Part shown: positions 9,012 to 17,344 of the stretch, piece after piece | Numbering within the stretch: position 1 is the stretch's first letter | Layout: the number at the start of each line of letters is the position of its first letter | Origin: Anaeromassilibacillus sp. An172 | Lineage (GTDB): Bacteria > Bacillota > Clostridia > Oscillospirales > Acutalibacteraceae | Direction: 5' to 3' | Assembly: GCF_002160515.1 (NCBI RefSeq) | Contig: NZ_NFKS01000004.1 | Span: forward strand, 1 to 64,000 | Length of the DNA stretch: 64,000 nt | Made by a program: the position numbers and the translations under genes | Notes under the pieces: generated by a model | Database searches by the model: none | What the model saw: the letters and a program-made list of their open reading frames with translations, nothing else | What the model was told of the DNA's origin: nothing

Positions 9012-10172
9012 ATGGATCGTTATTTTACTCACATTTCAAAGACAAATATAATTCAAATAACTCAAAATGATATGACGCCAGAGGAAATAGTGGAATTCTT
9101 AAAAAACGGTGCTCTTTACAGAAGTTTTGCAGATTTGATTAAATGGGTTTATCCTGGTGATGACTTAAATGAGAGGCTTGTACATGGTTTAACCGAAATA
9201 AGCGGCAAAGACGAGGACAGTATTTCCAGAAAGGTGAGAAACTGGCTGAAGGGCAGTAATGTACCGCAAAACAGAGAGCAGTTATTTCAGATTTGCTTTA
9301 TTTTGAATTTGAATGAGGAATTGGCCAATAAGCTTATTGCGAGCTCTTCGGAAACAGGCATCCACTACAGAAATCCCAGAGAGATAGTCTATGCTTTTTG
9401 CCTTAGAAAGGGAAAGTCATATGCTGAAGCTTTGGAACTGTATGAGAAAATGAATAAAATCTATATTGATGAAACAAAGGACAAGGAGAAAGATTTTATA
9501 ACGGACTCTGATATAGTCTATACCAAACAGCTGAAAGACGAGTTCTCTTTGGTAGAAAATGAAAGTGAATTGGAAAGCTTTTTTAAAAACTACAGCAGAA
9601 ATCTGGGAGTAATCCATGAAACGGCGTACAGAAAATTTATACAGCTTTTGAATTATCTGCAAAAGCCGGGAACAGATGAAGAGCTGTATTCTATTGAAAA
9701 AACAGTTGACCAATATCTTAGAATGCATATTCCAAAGACCAGATCTTTGAATGGGTTTAGTTATCTGCAAAGGGCTATAAAGAAAAACTGGCCAACAGAA
9801 AAAGAAATTTTAAGCATGAAAAACAGGAAAACAGACGTAAGCAGAAAAGCAATGCTGCTGTTGTTTCTTGTTACTGAAGATTTTATGACCGCAGAGGAAA
9901 CAAAGGAGAGCACTTATACCTATGAGGATTTAATGGATTACGATCCTGATGTGAGATTAGAGGTTCGTATAAGACAGATAAACCTTTTTTTGAATCTGTA
10001 TGGAATGAACCTTCTTGATCCGGGAAATCCTTTTGATTGTCTTACACTGTACGGACTGCGTGCCGCATACGGTGACAGCGCTATAAGCGAAAAGATAGAA
10101 ACAGCACTTGGAAAGCTGTTTGGTGACGATAAAAATAAGGATGATTTTTTTGATGATTCTGAAAATGAATAA
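9012..10172 (+). CDS. HTH-like helical protein preceding the receptor kinase
   Basis: A 386-residue soluble protein I cannot assign to a named family. Residues about 36-110 look like a divergent XRE-type helix-turn-helix (ISRKVRNWLKGSNVPQNREQ, then an L-rich helix); the remaining 270 residues are predicted helical, charged and without signal peptide or membrane segment. The ATG at 9012 is preferred over upstream in-frame codons because GGTGGAG lies just ahead. It is followed 190 nt later by the kinase-NACHT gene with no terminator between, so it probably acts with that protein, as a DNA-binding output or as a kinase substrate. Both ideas are inference from position. Confidence 0.5.
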   Translation: MDRYFTHISKTNIIQITQNDMTPEEIVEFLKNGALYRSFADLIKWVYPGDDLNERLVHGLTEISGKDEDSISRKVRNWLKGSNVPQNREQLFQICFILNLNEELANKLIASSSETGIHYRNPREIVYAFCLRKGKSYAEALELYEKMNKIYIDETKDKEKDFITDSDIVYTKQLKDEFSLVENESELESFFKNYSRNLGVIHETAYRKFIQLLNYLQKPGTDEELYSIEKTVDQYLRMHIPKTRSLNGFSYLQRAIKKNWPTEKEILSMKNRKTDVSRKAMLLLFLVTEDFMTAEETKESTYTYEDLMDYDPDVRLEVRIRQINLFLNLYGMNLLDPGNPFDCLTLYGLRAAYGDSAISEKIETALGKLFGDDKNKDDFFDDSENE

Positions 10173-10224
10173 TATTGTCAAAAAATAAAATGGTTGATAG
10201 ATTTTTATTGTTGTGCTGAAAAAG

Positions 10225-10265
10225 GGAAAAAAGTTGCAGAAATATTTAACCTTATCCGTTAAAAT
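10225..10265 (+). promoter_or_regulatory. Second copy of the 13-nt box with -10-like hexamer
   Basis: GGAAAAAAGTTGC at 10225-10237 matches 8555-8567 exactly. TAAAAT at 10260-10265 sits at the same offset (35 nt from the first G) as TATAAT does in the first copy. It may be a shared regulator site or promoter type ahead of the kinase gene. Confidence 0.4.
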
Positions 10266-10362
10266 TTATTAGTGTTGTTTGACAGGTAATATAACTATTA
10301 GGTATATGGGTTAAGCAAACTTTAATTTATCTGTGATAAAATCAACGGAGGTGTAACGATAA

Positions 10363-13317
10363 ATGTCTTACCAACGTCAGCTTAGAGAAAACGGTGAGTA
10401 TATAAGTTTGGGCGGCGTTTCATATCGTATAGACGGTGTAGAGGGACTCGGAGGCAGTTCTATCGTTTACAAGGCCAGCTATTCTGACGGACTTAATACA
10501 GAGCACAGTCATCAGGTTTATATAAAGGAGCTTTTTCCGTGGCATCCCAAGGGGTATGTATATCGTGAAAAGGACGGCTCTATTGTTGGGATAAATGACG
10601 GCTCTGACCTTATGAAATACAGCAAGCAGAAATTTCGTCAGGGTAATCAGATAAATCTTAAATTGCTGACGGAGATGCCTTCTCAGGTTTCCGGAAATAT
10701 TAACTCTTTTGAAGCTTACGGCACATATTATTCTGTTTTGTCTCTCCACGGCGGGGAGAATTTGGAAAGCCTTTTGGAGCGCAAGGGAGATAGCCTTACG
10801 CTTCTTGAAGCGGCAGTGATAATGAAAAGGATAATTTCCGCTTTGGAGTGTTTTCATAAAAAATCCTTGCTTCATCTGGACATAAGTCCTGATAATATTC
10901 TGCTTATGGAAAACCAGGTGCTTTTGATAGATTACAACAGCGTTTGGAATATGAAAGATAATAACGTGCAGGATTATGCGTTTTCGGAAAAAGCAGGCTA
11001 TACTGCGCCGGAAATTTCACTTAGAAATTTTTCTGAAATAGGATTTACTGCGGATATTTATTCCATATGCGCAGTGTTTTTCAAAATGGTAACAGGGTGC
11101 AGGCTTACGGAAAATGATATCTACGGAAACGGTATTATAAATAAGCTTTCAGAAGGCATACCTATATTGACCCGTGAGGCAAAATCTGCGGAGTTTAAAA
11201 CCTGCCAGATTATTACAAAAGGACTTCATATTATTTCAAGAAAAAGATATCAAAATTTAGATGAGCTTAAAAAGGATATAGACGAGCTTATCAACAGAAT
11301 AAATAAAAAAGGAATATCAAAGGCTGCTCTTTGGGAAAGCAGCAATATGCTTTTCAGAAAGCAAAATTTTTCTGAAACATTTCTTCCCAGAAAAATTAAG
11401 ACAAAGGACAATTATGTCATAGGTTTACAGGAGCTTAATTCAATAATTGAAAACGGGGGAAAGGTTCTTTTAAAGGGCGCAGGAGGCTTGGGAAAAACCT
11501 TTATACTCCATAAGCTTTGGGGAGAAGGTGTGAAAACCTACCATCCGAAAGCGCCGGTATTTTGTTATGTTTCTTTAAAGGAGTACAACGACTATTCAGA
11601 TAAGACCGGATATATAAGAAGAAGCCTGCTGAAAAATCTGAGCTTTAATTTTAAGACTCAAAGCGGAACAGCGGCTTTTTATGAACTTGAAAAGCTTATA
11701 GACGGCAAGGAAACCGGAGTGCAGACCGGAAAAGCCACTGTAGTTTTGCTTTTGGACGGATTGAGCGAAGCAGGAAACCGAAAGGAAAATCTTATAAGAG
11801 AAATTGAAGAAATCGGTAAAAAGCAGTCTGTTGGAATTTTGGTGACTGACAGAACAAAAGATGTGACAGAGTACGCTTTAAGCTCCTTTAAGGTTGCAGA
11901 GCTTTTGCCTTTGGAAGAGGAAACCGTTATTGAAGAGCTTAAAAGAAAAAATCTTGAGATACCTGAAAATGAGAAGCTGAGAGAGCTTTTAAAAAATCCT
12001 ATGATGCTGGAGCTTTATAAGGAGATACTGTCGGCGGAAAATGATTCTAAGGAGTTTTTTCCTAAGGTTCAAAGCGTAAAGGACGTTGACGGATTGGTTT
12101 GCGTATATCTAAATAAAATGTATTCGGCGCAGCTGAAAGTTGACCCGGGAAACAGGTCTATGCAGCTTTGTCTGAAATATATTTTTTATCATTTGCTTCC
12201 GGATATTGCAAAGGAAATGAACAGGAAAAAACGACCTTGTCTTACCCTTGAGGAGATGTACGAGGTCGTAAATAAAAATTATAAAAAGCTTCACAGTAAA
12301 AATTTCGGAAAAGCTTTTCCCGAGTATCTGGGAAAAACAAGGCTTATGCTTTCTGAAATACACAACAGTGACGAATGGTTTGATTTCTCGGTAAATGAAC
12401 AGCTTGCAGGAAAGCTCGGACTTATAGTTAGAAACGCCAACAATGGATATGAGCTTGTACACGGAAGTTTTTTAGATTGCCTTGTTTCTTTTTCTGATAA
12501 GAATAAAAAAATATACATAAGCAAACAGAAAAAAACCGCAGGCACAAAAGCGGTTTTGTGTATCGTGACAGGTTCGATTATTATTGCTGTTGCCGGAGGA
12601 ATACTTGTAAATATGTACGGAACAGGGGGAAGTGTTCCTGCTGAAAAAAGCATGTACGGGGATGAATACGAAACAAATGTCAAAAGAGCTTTGCTTACTT
12701 TGCAATACAATATGGGTATATTAAGCTCTCAGGTGACAGCTCAAAGAAATGTGCTGGAAGAGGCGTCTTCCGACTCTATGTTAAATTCATACCCTGATGA
12801 AAATGTAAAATTTTCTCAGCTTATTGACCAGACCTACAGTAATATGGAGTCTTTGCCTATTTCAACGCTAAAAGCCGATGTTTTGGAAGAGCTTATTGTT
12901 CAAAATCCGGATTTGGAAATTGAATATTTAAAAGAGCTTTGTCAAATGCCCAACGAAATGAAAATTACAATGGAAAACGGTCTTTCAAGGCTCGAATATA
13001 TTTATTGCGATATTGACAGTCCCTATAAAACGGCCGAAACAAGGGATGAAGTAGTGGAGGTCTACAGACATTATCTTGACTGTTATGCTAAATACTGTTT
13101 TTATAAGCTGGATTATTTTCTGTTAAACATGGCTCCCGATGATATCAGCAGCTTTTTAAACGACAGTCAGTATTCTGATATGTTCCGTGATTATTTTACA
13201 ACAGTAAAAATCGGAGAACAAAACATAGATGAGGTAGAGGTCGCCATGAATTATGCACTGCGTGATCTGGAAGACGCAGAGGCGGGAATGTTAGAAAAGG
13301 GTTTTAAAATACAATAA
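10363..13317 (+). CDS. Ser/Thr protein kinase - NACHT-like NTPase - TM receptor
   Basis: A 984-residue protein of rare layout. Residues 20-320 are a Hanks-type kinase: glycine loop GLGGSSIVYKA (28-38), K55 in YIKELFP, HLDISPDNIL with catalytic D173 and N178, D190 in IDYN (replacing DFG), and TAPE at 214-217. Residues about 355-710 are a STAND/NACHT-like NTPase: Walker A GAGGLGKT (372-379), Walker B VVLLLDG (D465), a VTDRT sensor (494-498), the LLKNPMMLELY winged-helix-type motif (542-552) and the late LVHGSFLD motif (H700). One membrane helix spans about 729-748, leaving some 235 residues, mainly helical, outside the cell. Such a protein could couple an outside signal to NTP-driven oligomerisation and phosphorylation. 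GGAGGTG precedes the ATG. The ligand and substrates are unknown. Confidence 0.8.
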   Translation: MSYQRQLRENGEYISLGGVSYRIDGVEGLGGSSIVYKASYSDGLNTEHSHQVYIKELFPWHPKGYVYREKDGSIVGINDGSDLMKYSKQKFRQGNQINLKLLTEMPSQVSGNINSFEAYGTYYSVLSLHGGENLESLLERKGDSLTLLEAAVIMKRIISALECFHKKSLLHLDISPDNILLMENQVLLIDYNSVWNMKDNNVQDYAFSEKAGYTAPEISLRNFSEIGFTADIYSICAVFFKMVTGCRLTENDIYGNGIINKLSEGIPILTREAKSAEFKTCQIITKGLHIISRKRYQNLDELKKDIDELINRINKKGISKAALWESSNMLFRKQNFSETFLPRKIKTKDNYVIGLQELNSIIENGGKVLLKGAGGLGKTFILHKLWGEGVKTYHPKAPVFCYVSLKEYNDYSDKTGYIRRSLLKNLSFNFKTQSGTAAFYELEKLIDGKETGVQTGKATVVLLLDGLSEAGNRKENLIREIEEIGKKQSVGILVTDRTKDVTEYALSSFKVAELLPLEEETVIEELKRKNLEIPENEKLRELLKNPMMLELYKEILSAENDSKEFFPKVQSVKDVDGLVCVYLNKMYSAQLKVDPGNRSMQLCLKYIFYHLLPDIAKEMNRKKRPCLTLEEMYEVVNKNYKKLHSKNFGKAFPEYLGKTRLMLSEIHNSDEWFDFSVNEQLAGKLGLIVRNANNGYELVHGSFLDCLVSFSDKNKKIYISKQKKTAGTKAVLCIVTGSIIIAVAGGILVNMYGTGGSVPAEKSMYGDEYETNVKRALLTLQYNMGILSSQVTAQRNVLEEASSDSMLNSYPDENVKFSQLIDQTYSNMESLPISTLKADVLEELIVQNPDLEIEYLKELCQMPNEMKITMENGLSRLEYIYCDIDSPYKTAETRDEVVEVYRHYLDCYAKYCFYKLDYFLLNMAPDDISSFLNDSQYSDMFRDYFTTVKIGEQNIDEVEVAMNYALRDLEDAEAGMLEKGFKIQ

Positions 13318-13349
13318 GGCATTTATTATTTTAAAGAGGGGATATAATA

Positions 13350-14198
13350 ATGAAAAAGCTTTTATCGGTATTTTTATTTGCGGTTATTGCTATGTCGGTT
13401 TTTACAGGATGCTCTGACAATCCATCCGGCGATGACTCATTAAGGGCAAGGGTAGGAGATTTTGCAATAGTTGTTGATGAATTTAAAGAAGCGTTGCTGT
13501 CCATGGACAACGACGGATATATTTACAGCAATGCTGTCCAGACAGTATGCGACTACACAGACGGCAAGGCAACACAGCAGGAGGCTGTAGACGCAGTTGT
13601 GCAGGCATACTCAGAGCTGGAAAAGGCTGAATCTGAAATTGAAGAAAAGACCCTTGATGAGGAAACAGAAAACATTCTCAAAGAATATGGAATATATCCG
13701 GAAGAATTTGAAGTGTTTATAAATTTCAGAACACAGGATTTAAGCACCTATATAGAAAACCTTAGCTATCTGTATTACTATCTTCAAAATGATGTAGAGT
13801 ACAATTCAGAATTTAACACAAACAATCTCATATTTGTTTCAAAAATTGACAGGCTCATACAGGAAAATAACAGGGATTATTATTACTATGCAAATATAAA
13901 TTATTGGTTTGTAGACAGAACCGATGAAGAGGTTGAGTATCTTTTACAAGAGCTTGATAAGGATTTAAAATGGTGCAGTGTAAGCGAAGATGAGTATGTA
14001 TGGGAAAACAGTGCTGAGATAGTAGAAGAAAAATCTATGGAGTATATAAATATTTATGAGGATTATCTTAGCCTTTTTGCCGAATATCTGGGACTTTCTG
14101 AGGAAGAAAGCGAAGAGATGGACGATATGCTGGACAGATTGAAAAACATTGAAAAAGACAGGGAAGATAACGACAAACAAAGTGCAATACAGCTATAA
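13350..14198 (+). CDS. Lipoprotein of the kinase cluster
   Basis: A 282-residue secreted lipoprotein. The signal peptide ends in a lipobox, FTGC at about residues 18-21, so the mature protein is anchored to the outer face of the membrane by C21. The mature part is acidic, tyrosine-rich and predicted fully helical, with no family I recognise. It lies 33 nt after the kinase-NACHT gene with a GAGGGG ribosome site, and shares with the outside domain of that kinase the same composition (helical, acidic, many Tyr). It may be the ligand-binding or co-receptor partner of the kinase, which is inference. A bidirectional terminator follows. Confidence 0.65.
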   Translation: MKKLLSVFLFAVIAMSVFTGCSDNPSGDDSLRARVGDFAIVVDEFKEALLSMDNDGYIYSNAVQTVCDYTDGKATQQEAVDAVVQAYSELEKAESEIEEKTLDEETENILKEYGIYPEEFEVFINFRTQDLSTYIENLSYLYYYLQNDVEYNSEFNTNNLIFVSKIDRLIQENNRDYYYYANINYWFVDRTDEEVEYLLQELDKDLKWCSVSEDEYVWENSAEIVEEKSMEYINIYEDYLSLFAEYLGLSEEESEEMDDMLDRLKNIEKDREDNDKQSAIQL

Positions 14199-14241
14199 AA
14201 GAAAAAGAAGTCAGTTTTTAAATGCTGACTTCTTTTTCTTT
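14198..14241. terminator. Bidirectional intrinsic terminator
   Basis: Seventeen-base perfect arms (AAAGAAAAAGAAGTCAG and its complement) surround a loop of about 10 nt, A/T-rich on both sides. It serves the convergent lipoprotein genes; the last codon of the minus-strand gene falls in the stem. Confidence 0.9.
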
Positions 14242-15316
14242 AAAAAATAATATTCAGTCCTGTCATATTGTAAACTTCAGATTCGGTGAAATGATTGTAG
14301 AAATAATAGTTCATAGGAACCTTTTCTCCGTCTTTTATGTAGTAATAGCCGTTTCTTGTTTCGGAGTATGAGTCGGTAAATGGGTAGTCATTAAAATCGT
14401 AGGAGATTTCATAGACGCTTCCGTCAGCTCCTGTAAAGTAGTAATGCCAATAGTCACCCTCCGGATTCATGTTTTCACGTTTTAGAATTTCGTATAGTGA
14501 ACCAAAGCTAATTCCATATGCGTACTTGTTGGCAATGATATCATCGTAATAGTCGATATCTCTTTCATCATAAAGACTTTTGTCTGTTTGATTCCCTCGG
14601 TATATTCCCACGGGGTACATATAATTATCAAGAGATGATTTTATCTCCTCTGGGGAAAAGGACTGTAAATCCTCATATCTATAATCGAGAACCGTGGTTA
14701 TATATTCTTTCTTCATATCCTCAAAAGAGTCTATACTTTTCGTGTTTCCCCAAGCATCACCGTCGTCAATAACATAATCTGTGATATTTCTCAAAGGATG
14801 AATATACTCAATCTGATAGGCTATCTGTAGATTATCATAGCCTAAATCATCAAAAGCCTTTTTAATATTTTCAAGCTCATCGTGACAGGCTTTTAACTCT
14901 TGGAGATTTTCATATTTTCCGGTTATTTCTCCGTAGAAAATACCGTCTTTTTTGTAGGTTGAGGTTTTAATATATTCAAACTTTGGAAGCTGAGTTTCTA
15001 TATATGCCAGCACTGCTTCGTCGTAATCGTTTTTTAGATAGTTGGTAACGGATTCCATGCCCCAGTGATAGTCGTCAATCACGTGAAATTCTATTCCTGA
15101 GTCGGGAATTTTTGCTGTCCATATTCTGTCCGTGTAGCCGTCCTCACCCTTAAATTCCGTATATACCGGAAAAACAATGGCGTTTTTAACTCCGATATTT
15201 TCCGAAATTTCCTTTTCAATGTCGCTTTTCTCGTAGTCGGTGACACATCCGGAAAATATCATTGAGGCGGTACACAAAACCATTGCAGCGGAAATAATCT
15301 TTTTAAAACCATTCAT
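14240..15316 (-). CDS. Hypothetical lipoprotein
   Basis: A 358-residue predicted lipoprotein with signal peptide and lipobox FSGC (about residues 21-24). The ATG at 15316 is chosen because AGGTG lies just upstream and the signal peptide begins there; the longer reading frame to 15481 would bury it. The mature protein is acidic and rich in Tyr and Asp, with no motif I can name. It converges on the kinase cluster and shares its terminator, and like the cluster lipoprotein it is anchored outside, but there is no sign that the two are co-transcribed. Confidence 0.6.
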   Translation of the reverse strand: MNGFKKIISAAMVLCTASMIFSGCVTDYEKSDIEKEISENIGVKNAIVFPVYTEFKGEDGYTDRIWTAKIPDSGIEFHVIDDYHWGMESVTNYLKNDYDEAVLAYIETQLPKFEYIKTSTYKKDGIFYGEITGKYENLQELKACHDELENIKKAFDDLGYDNLQIAYQIEYIHPLRNITDYVIDDGDAWGNTKSIDSFEDMKKEYITTVLDYRYEDLQSFSPEEIKSSLDNYMYPVGIYRGNQTDKSLYDERDIDYYDDIIANKYAYGISFGSLYEILKRENMNPEGDYWHYYFTGADGSVYEISYDFNDYPFTDSYSETRNGYYYIKDGEKVPMNYYFYNHFTESEVYNMTGLNIIF

Positions 15317-15410
15317 ACAATTCACCTGCTTTCGTGATATTTTATTATCCCAAAGGCTTTTGATTTTTATAAATTCTGTCAGTACAATTACAAATGCTTC
15401 ACAGTATTTA

Positions 15411-15914
15411 TCAGTTACCAAAATAACATGCACTGCACAGTGTTTTTCCTGACTCAGTTTTGAAAATCTTTTGATAAGCATTTTTTATAGCGTCATATTC
15501 TATTGAATCCTCATAAAAATTAACAAGAAAATCAGATTCTATCAGAATTTGATAGTCGATACCGTCTATATTGCTATATGTGTGGTGATGACCAACTAAA
15601 TAACATATGCGCTCTATATCAGGCTCATCAAAATCGAGTTTTTCCAGCATTTTTCTTGCATATGCAGGGCCTTCTTGTTCCTGTAGTTTTCCGTTGGATT
15701 TTCCGTATTTTTCTTCCGATGGTCTTATTCCTATATCATGAACCAAGGCGGCACATTCAACCAAAAACTGAGTATGATTATCTAAGTTTTCCATATGACC
15801 TATAAGCTGGGCAAAGCGGTGTACCTTTATAAGATGATGTATTCTCATAGGGTCTTTTCTGTTAAAAAATATCATTTCTCTTTCAAGTTTTTCAATTATC
15901 TCCGAGTGTTTCAT
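15411..15914 (-). CDS. HD-domain protein (paralogue A)
   Basis: A 167-residue metal-dependent phosphohydrolase fold. The HD pattern is visible: a leading H in MRIHHLIKVH, the HDIG doublet, GHHHTY and the aspartate in ESDFLVN. This is the small stand-alone HD type whose substrates (often nucleotides) are mostly unknown. The start at 15914 has GGAGG 6 nt upstream. It follows the next paralogue by 11 nt and shares its pattern and length, so the two come from a tandem duplication. Confidence 0.75.
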   Translation of the reverse strand: MKHSEIIEKLEREMIFFNRKDPMRIHHLIKVHRFAQLIGHMENLDNHTQFLVECAALVHDIGIRPSEEKYGKSNGKLQEQEGPAYARKMLEKLDFDEPDIERICYLVGHHHTYSNIDGIDYQILIESDFLVNFYEDSIEYDAIKNAYQKIFKTESGKTLCSACYFGN

Positions 15915-15925
15915 AAATCCTCCGA

Positions 15926-16426
15926 TTATGTAATGGATTTCAGGCAAAGCTCAAGCAATTTTGAACCTGTTTCAGTTTGAAAAATTCTTCTTATGTATTC
16001 AATTTTTTCAGGGGTTGGGTGGCTTTCATAACAGTTCACTATTAAATCAGCCTCTATTAGTAGCTGTAAAAGCTTGTTTCGTGGTTTATCGTAGTCATGA
16101 TGACTTATGACAAGTTCTGTTATTTTTGGAATATATGAGGGAGAATAATCGGACTGTTTCAAAAAATTCTGAACCAGATGCGGAGCTTCTCGTTTTTGTT
16201 TATCCTGACCTGCATCTCCGTTGTAATGTTCTTTGCAATATTTTATGGCAATATCATGCAAAATAGCTGCCGCCTGCAATATAGTCTGTTCCTCCTCAGG
16301 AATGTTTTCTCTTTCTCCGAGCAGTTTCGACAGTGAATAAACCTTTAAAATATGTTGTGTACGTCTGACATGACCTTCTTCATAAAGCAGAACACTGTAT
16401 AAAAGATTAGCTTCGTTATTTATCAT
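15926..16426 (-). CDS. HD-domain protein (paralogue B)
   Basis: A 166-residue small HD protein with RRTQHILKV, the LHDIAI doublet, ISHHDYDK and EADLIVN, matching paralogue A at each metal-binding position. The ATG at 16426 follows AAGGGA by about 10 nt; the ATG at 16444 has no ribosome site. It heads a two-gene unit that begins just beyond the tRNA-Leu terminator, so it may be partly read from the tRNA promoter. The substrate is unknown. Confidence 0.75.
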   Translation of the reverse strand: MINNEANLLYSVLLYEEGHVRRTQHILKVYSLSKLLGERENIPEEEQTILQAAAILHDIAIKYCKEHYNGDAGQDKQKREAPHLVQNFLKQSDYSPSYIPKITELVISHHDYDKPRNKLLQLLIEADLIVNCYESHPTPEKIEYIRRIFQTETGSKLLELCLKSIT

Positions 16427-16452
16427 GTTATAAAATCCCTTCAAATAAAAAT

Positions 16453-16479
16453 AAAAAGCCGGTCCGCACCGGCTTTTTA
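16453..16479 (-). terminator. Intrinsic terminator after tRNA-Leu
   Basis: The stem AAAAAGCCGGT with ACCGGCTTTTT directly follows the tRNA on the minus strand and ends in a T-rich run. Confidence 0.85.
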
Positions 16480-16482
16480 TTT

Positions 16483-16566
16483 TGGTGCGGGTGACAGGAC
16501 TTGAACCTGCACGGTGTTGCCACCAGAACCTAAATCTGGCGCGTCTGCCAATTCCGCCACACCCGC
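16483..16566 (-). tRNA. tRNA-Leu (anticodon UAG)
   Basis: An 84-nt tRNA with a long variable arm as expected for leucine. The 7-bp acceptor GCGGGTG/CACCCGC, the anticodon stem CCAGA/TCTGG with loop TTTAGGT, the TTCAAGT loop and an encoded CCA are all visible. The UAG anticodon reads CUN codons. Confidence 0.97.
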
Positions 16567-16586
16567 TTTTAAATTGTTACCAAATT

Positions 16587-16615
16587 ATTATACTACAGTG
16601 AGGCTTAAAAATCAA
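16587..16615 (-). promoter_or_regulatory. Promoter of tRNA-Leu
   Basis: On the minus strand TTGATT, 17 nt, then TATAAT, ending 21 nt before the tRNA. It begins directly after the YjjG-like gene. Confidence 0.8.
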
Positions 16616-16621
16616 TATTTT

Positions 16622-17344
16622 TTAAGGATTTTTCCTGCCGTATCTCACTATGCTGAAAAATTCTTTGTAATCCTTTATCTTGAAATCACAAAGATTTTTT
16701 TCATCATCTACATCATCATTATCGCCTAAATAAAGACATGTGGCAATTCCTGCGTTTTTTCCGCCCTGCATATCGGAAGTGAGGCTATCTCCTAAGATTA
16801 TTGCTTTTGATTTATCACAAAGTCCGATTTCTTCAAAAACCTTGTCAAAGAACTCCTTTTCAGGCTTTTGAAAACCAACTTCTTCGGAGATAAAAACCTT
16901 TTTAACAACCTTATCAATTCCGCTGTCTTTCATTCTTCCTTTTTGAGCGGCGGCAAGTCCGTTTGTCACCACGTAAACCTCTGCAATTTTGCAAATCTCC
17001 TGCAAAAATTCCATAGCGCCGGGAAGCATAAATCCGTGCTGTGACAGCTTGTCAATATAGCACAGGTGAAATTTATGGCAGTCCACTTCAAACTCATATC
17101 CCAGAGCTTCAAAAAAGCGGCTGAAACGCAGAGTTTTAAGCTGTTCCCTTGTAATCTCTTTTCGCTCGAGGGATTTCCAGGTTTCCTTGTTTATGCGGCT
17201 GTAAAGCTTTTCGTCCCCCTCTTTAAAGGGGAGACGAAATTCTTTCATAGCGTTTTTAATTGCAAAGTCCTCGGATTTTTTAAAGTCCAGCAATGTTTCG
17301 TCGGCGTCCATAAGGACAACCGGATATTTAAGTGTATCAGGCAA
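16622..17344 (-). CDS. HAD-family pyrimidine nucleotidase, YjjG-like
   Basis: A 240-residue HAD phosphatase. Motif I is DADETLLDF with nucleophile D13 and the DFKKSE continuation that is characteristic of YjjG-type noncanonical pyrimidine nucleotidases; motif II is VVTNGL, and motif IV is ILGDSLTSDM. YjjG enzymes remove the phosphate from odd or damaged dUMP/dTMP-like nucleotides. The likely start is a TTG at 17344, 8 nt inside the end of the upstream gene, so it is translationally coupled with the radical-SAM pair. The start is not certain, since the GAGGAG lies unusually close. Confidence 0.85.
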   Translation of the reverse strand: MPDTLKYPVVLMDADETLLDFKKSEDFAIKNAMKEFRLPFKEGDEKLYSRINKETWKSLERKEITREQLKTLRFSRFFEALGYEFEVDCHKFHLCYIDKLSQHGFMLPGAMEFLQEICKIAEVYVVTNGLAAAQKGRMKDSGIDKVVKKVFISEEVGFQKPEKEFFDKVFEEIGLCDKSKAIILGDSLTSDMQGGKNAGIATCLYLGDNDDVDDEKNLCDFKIKDYKEFFSIVRYGRKNP

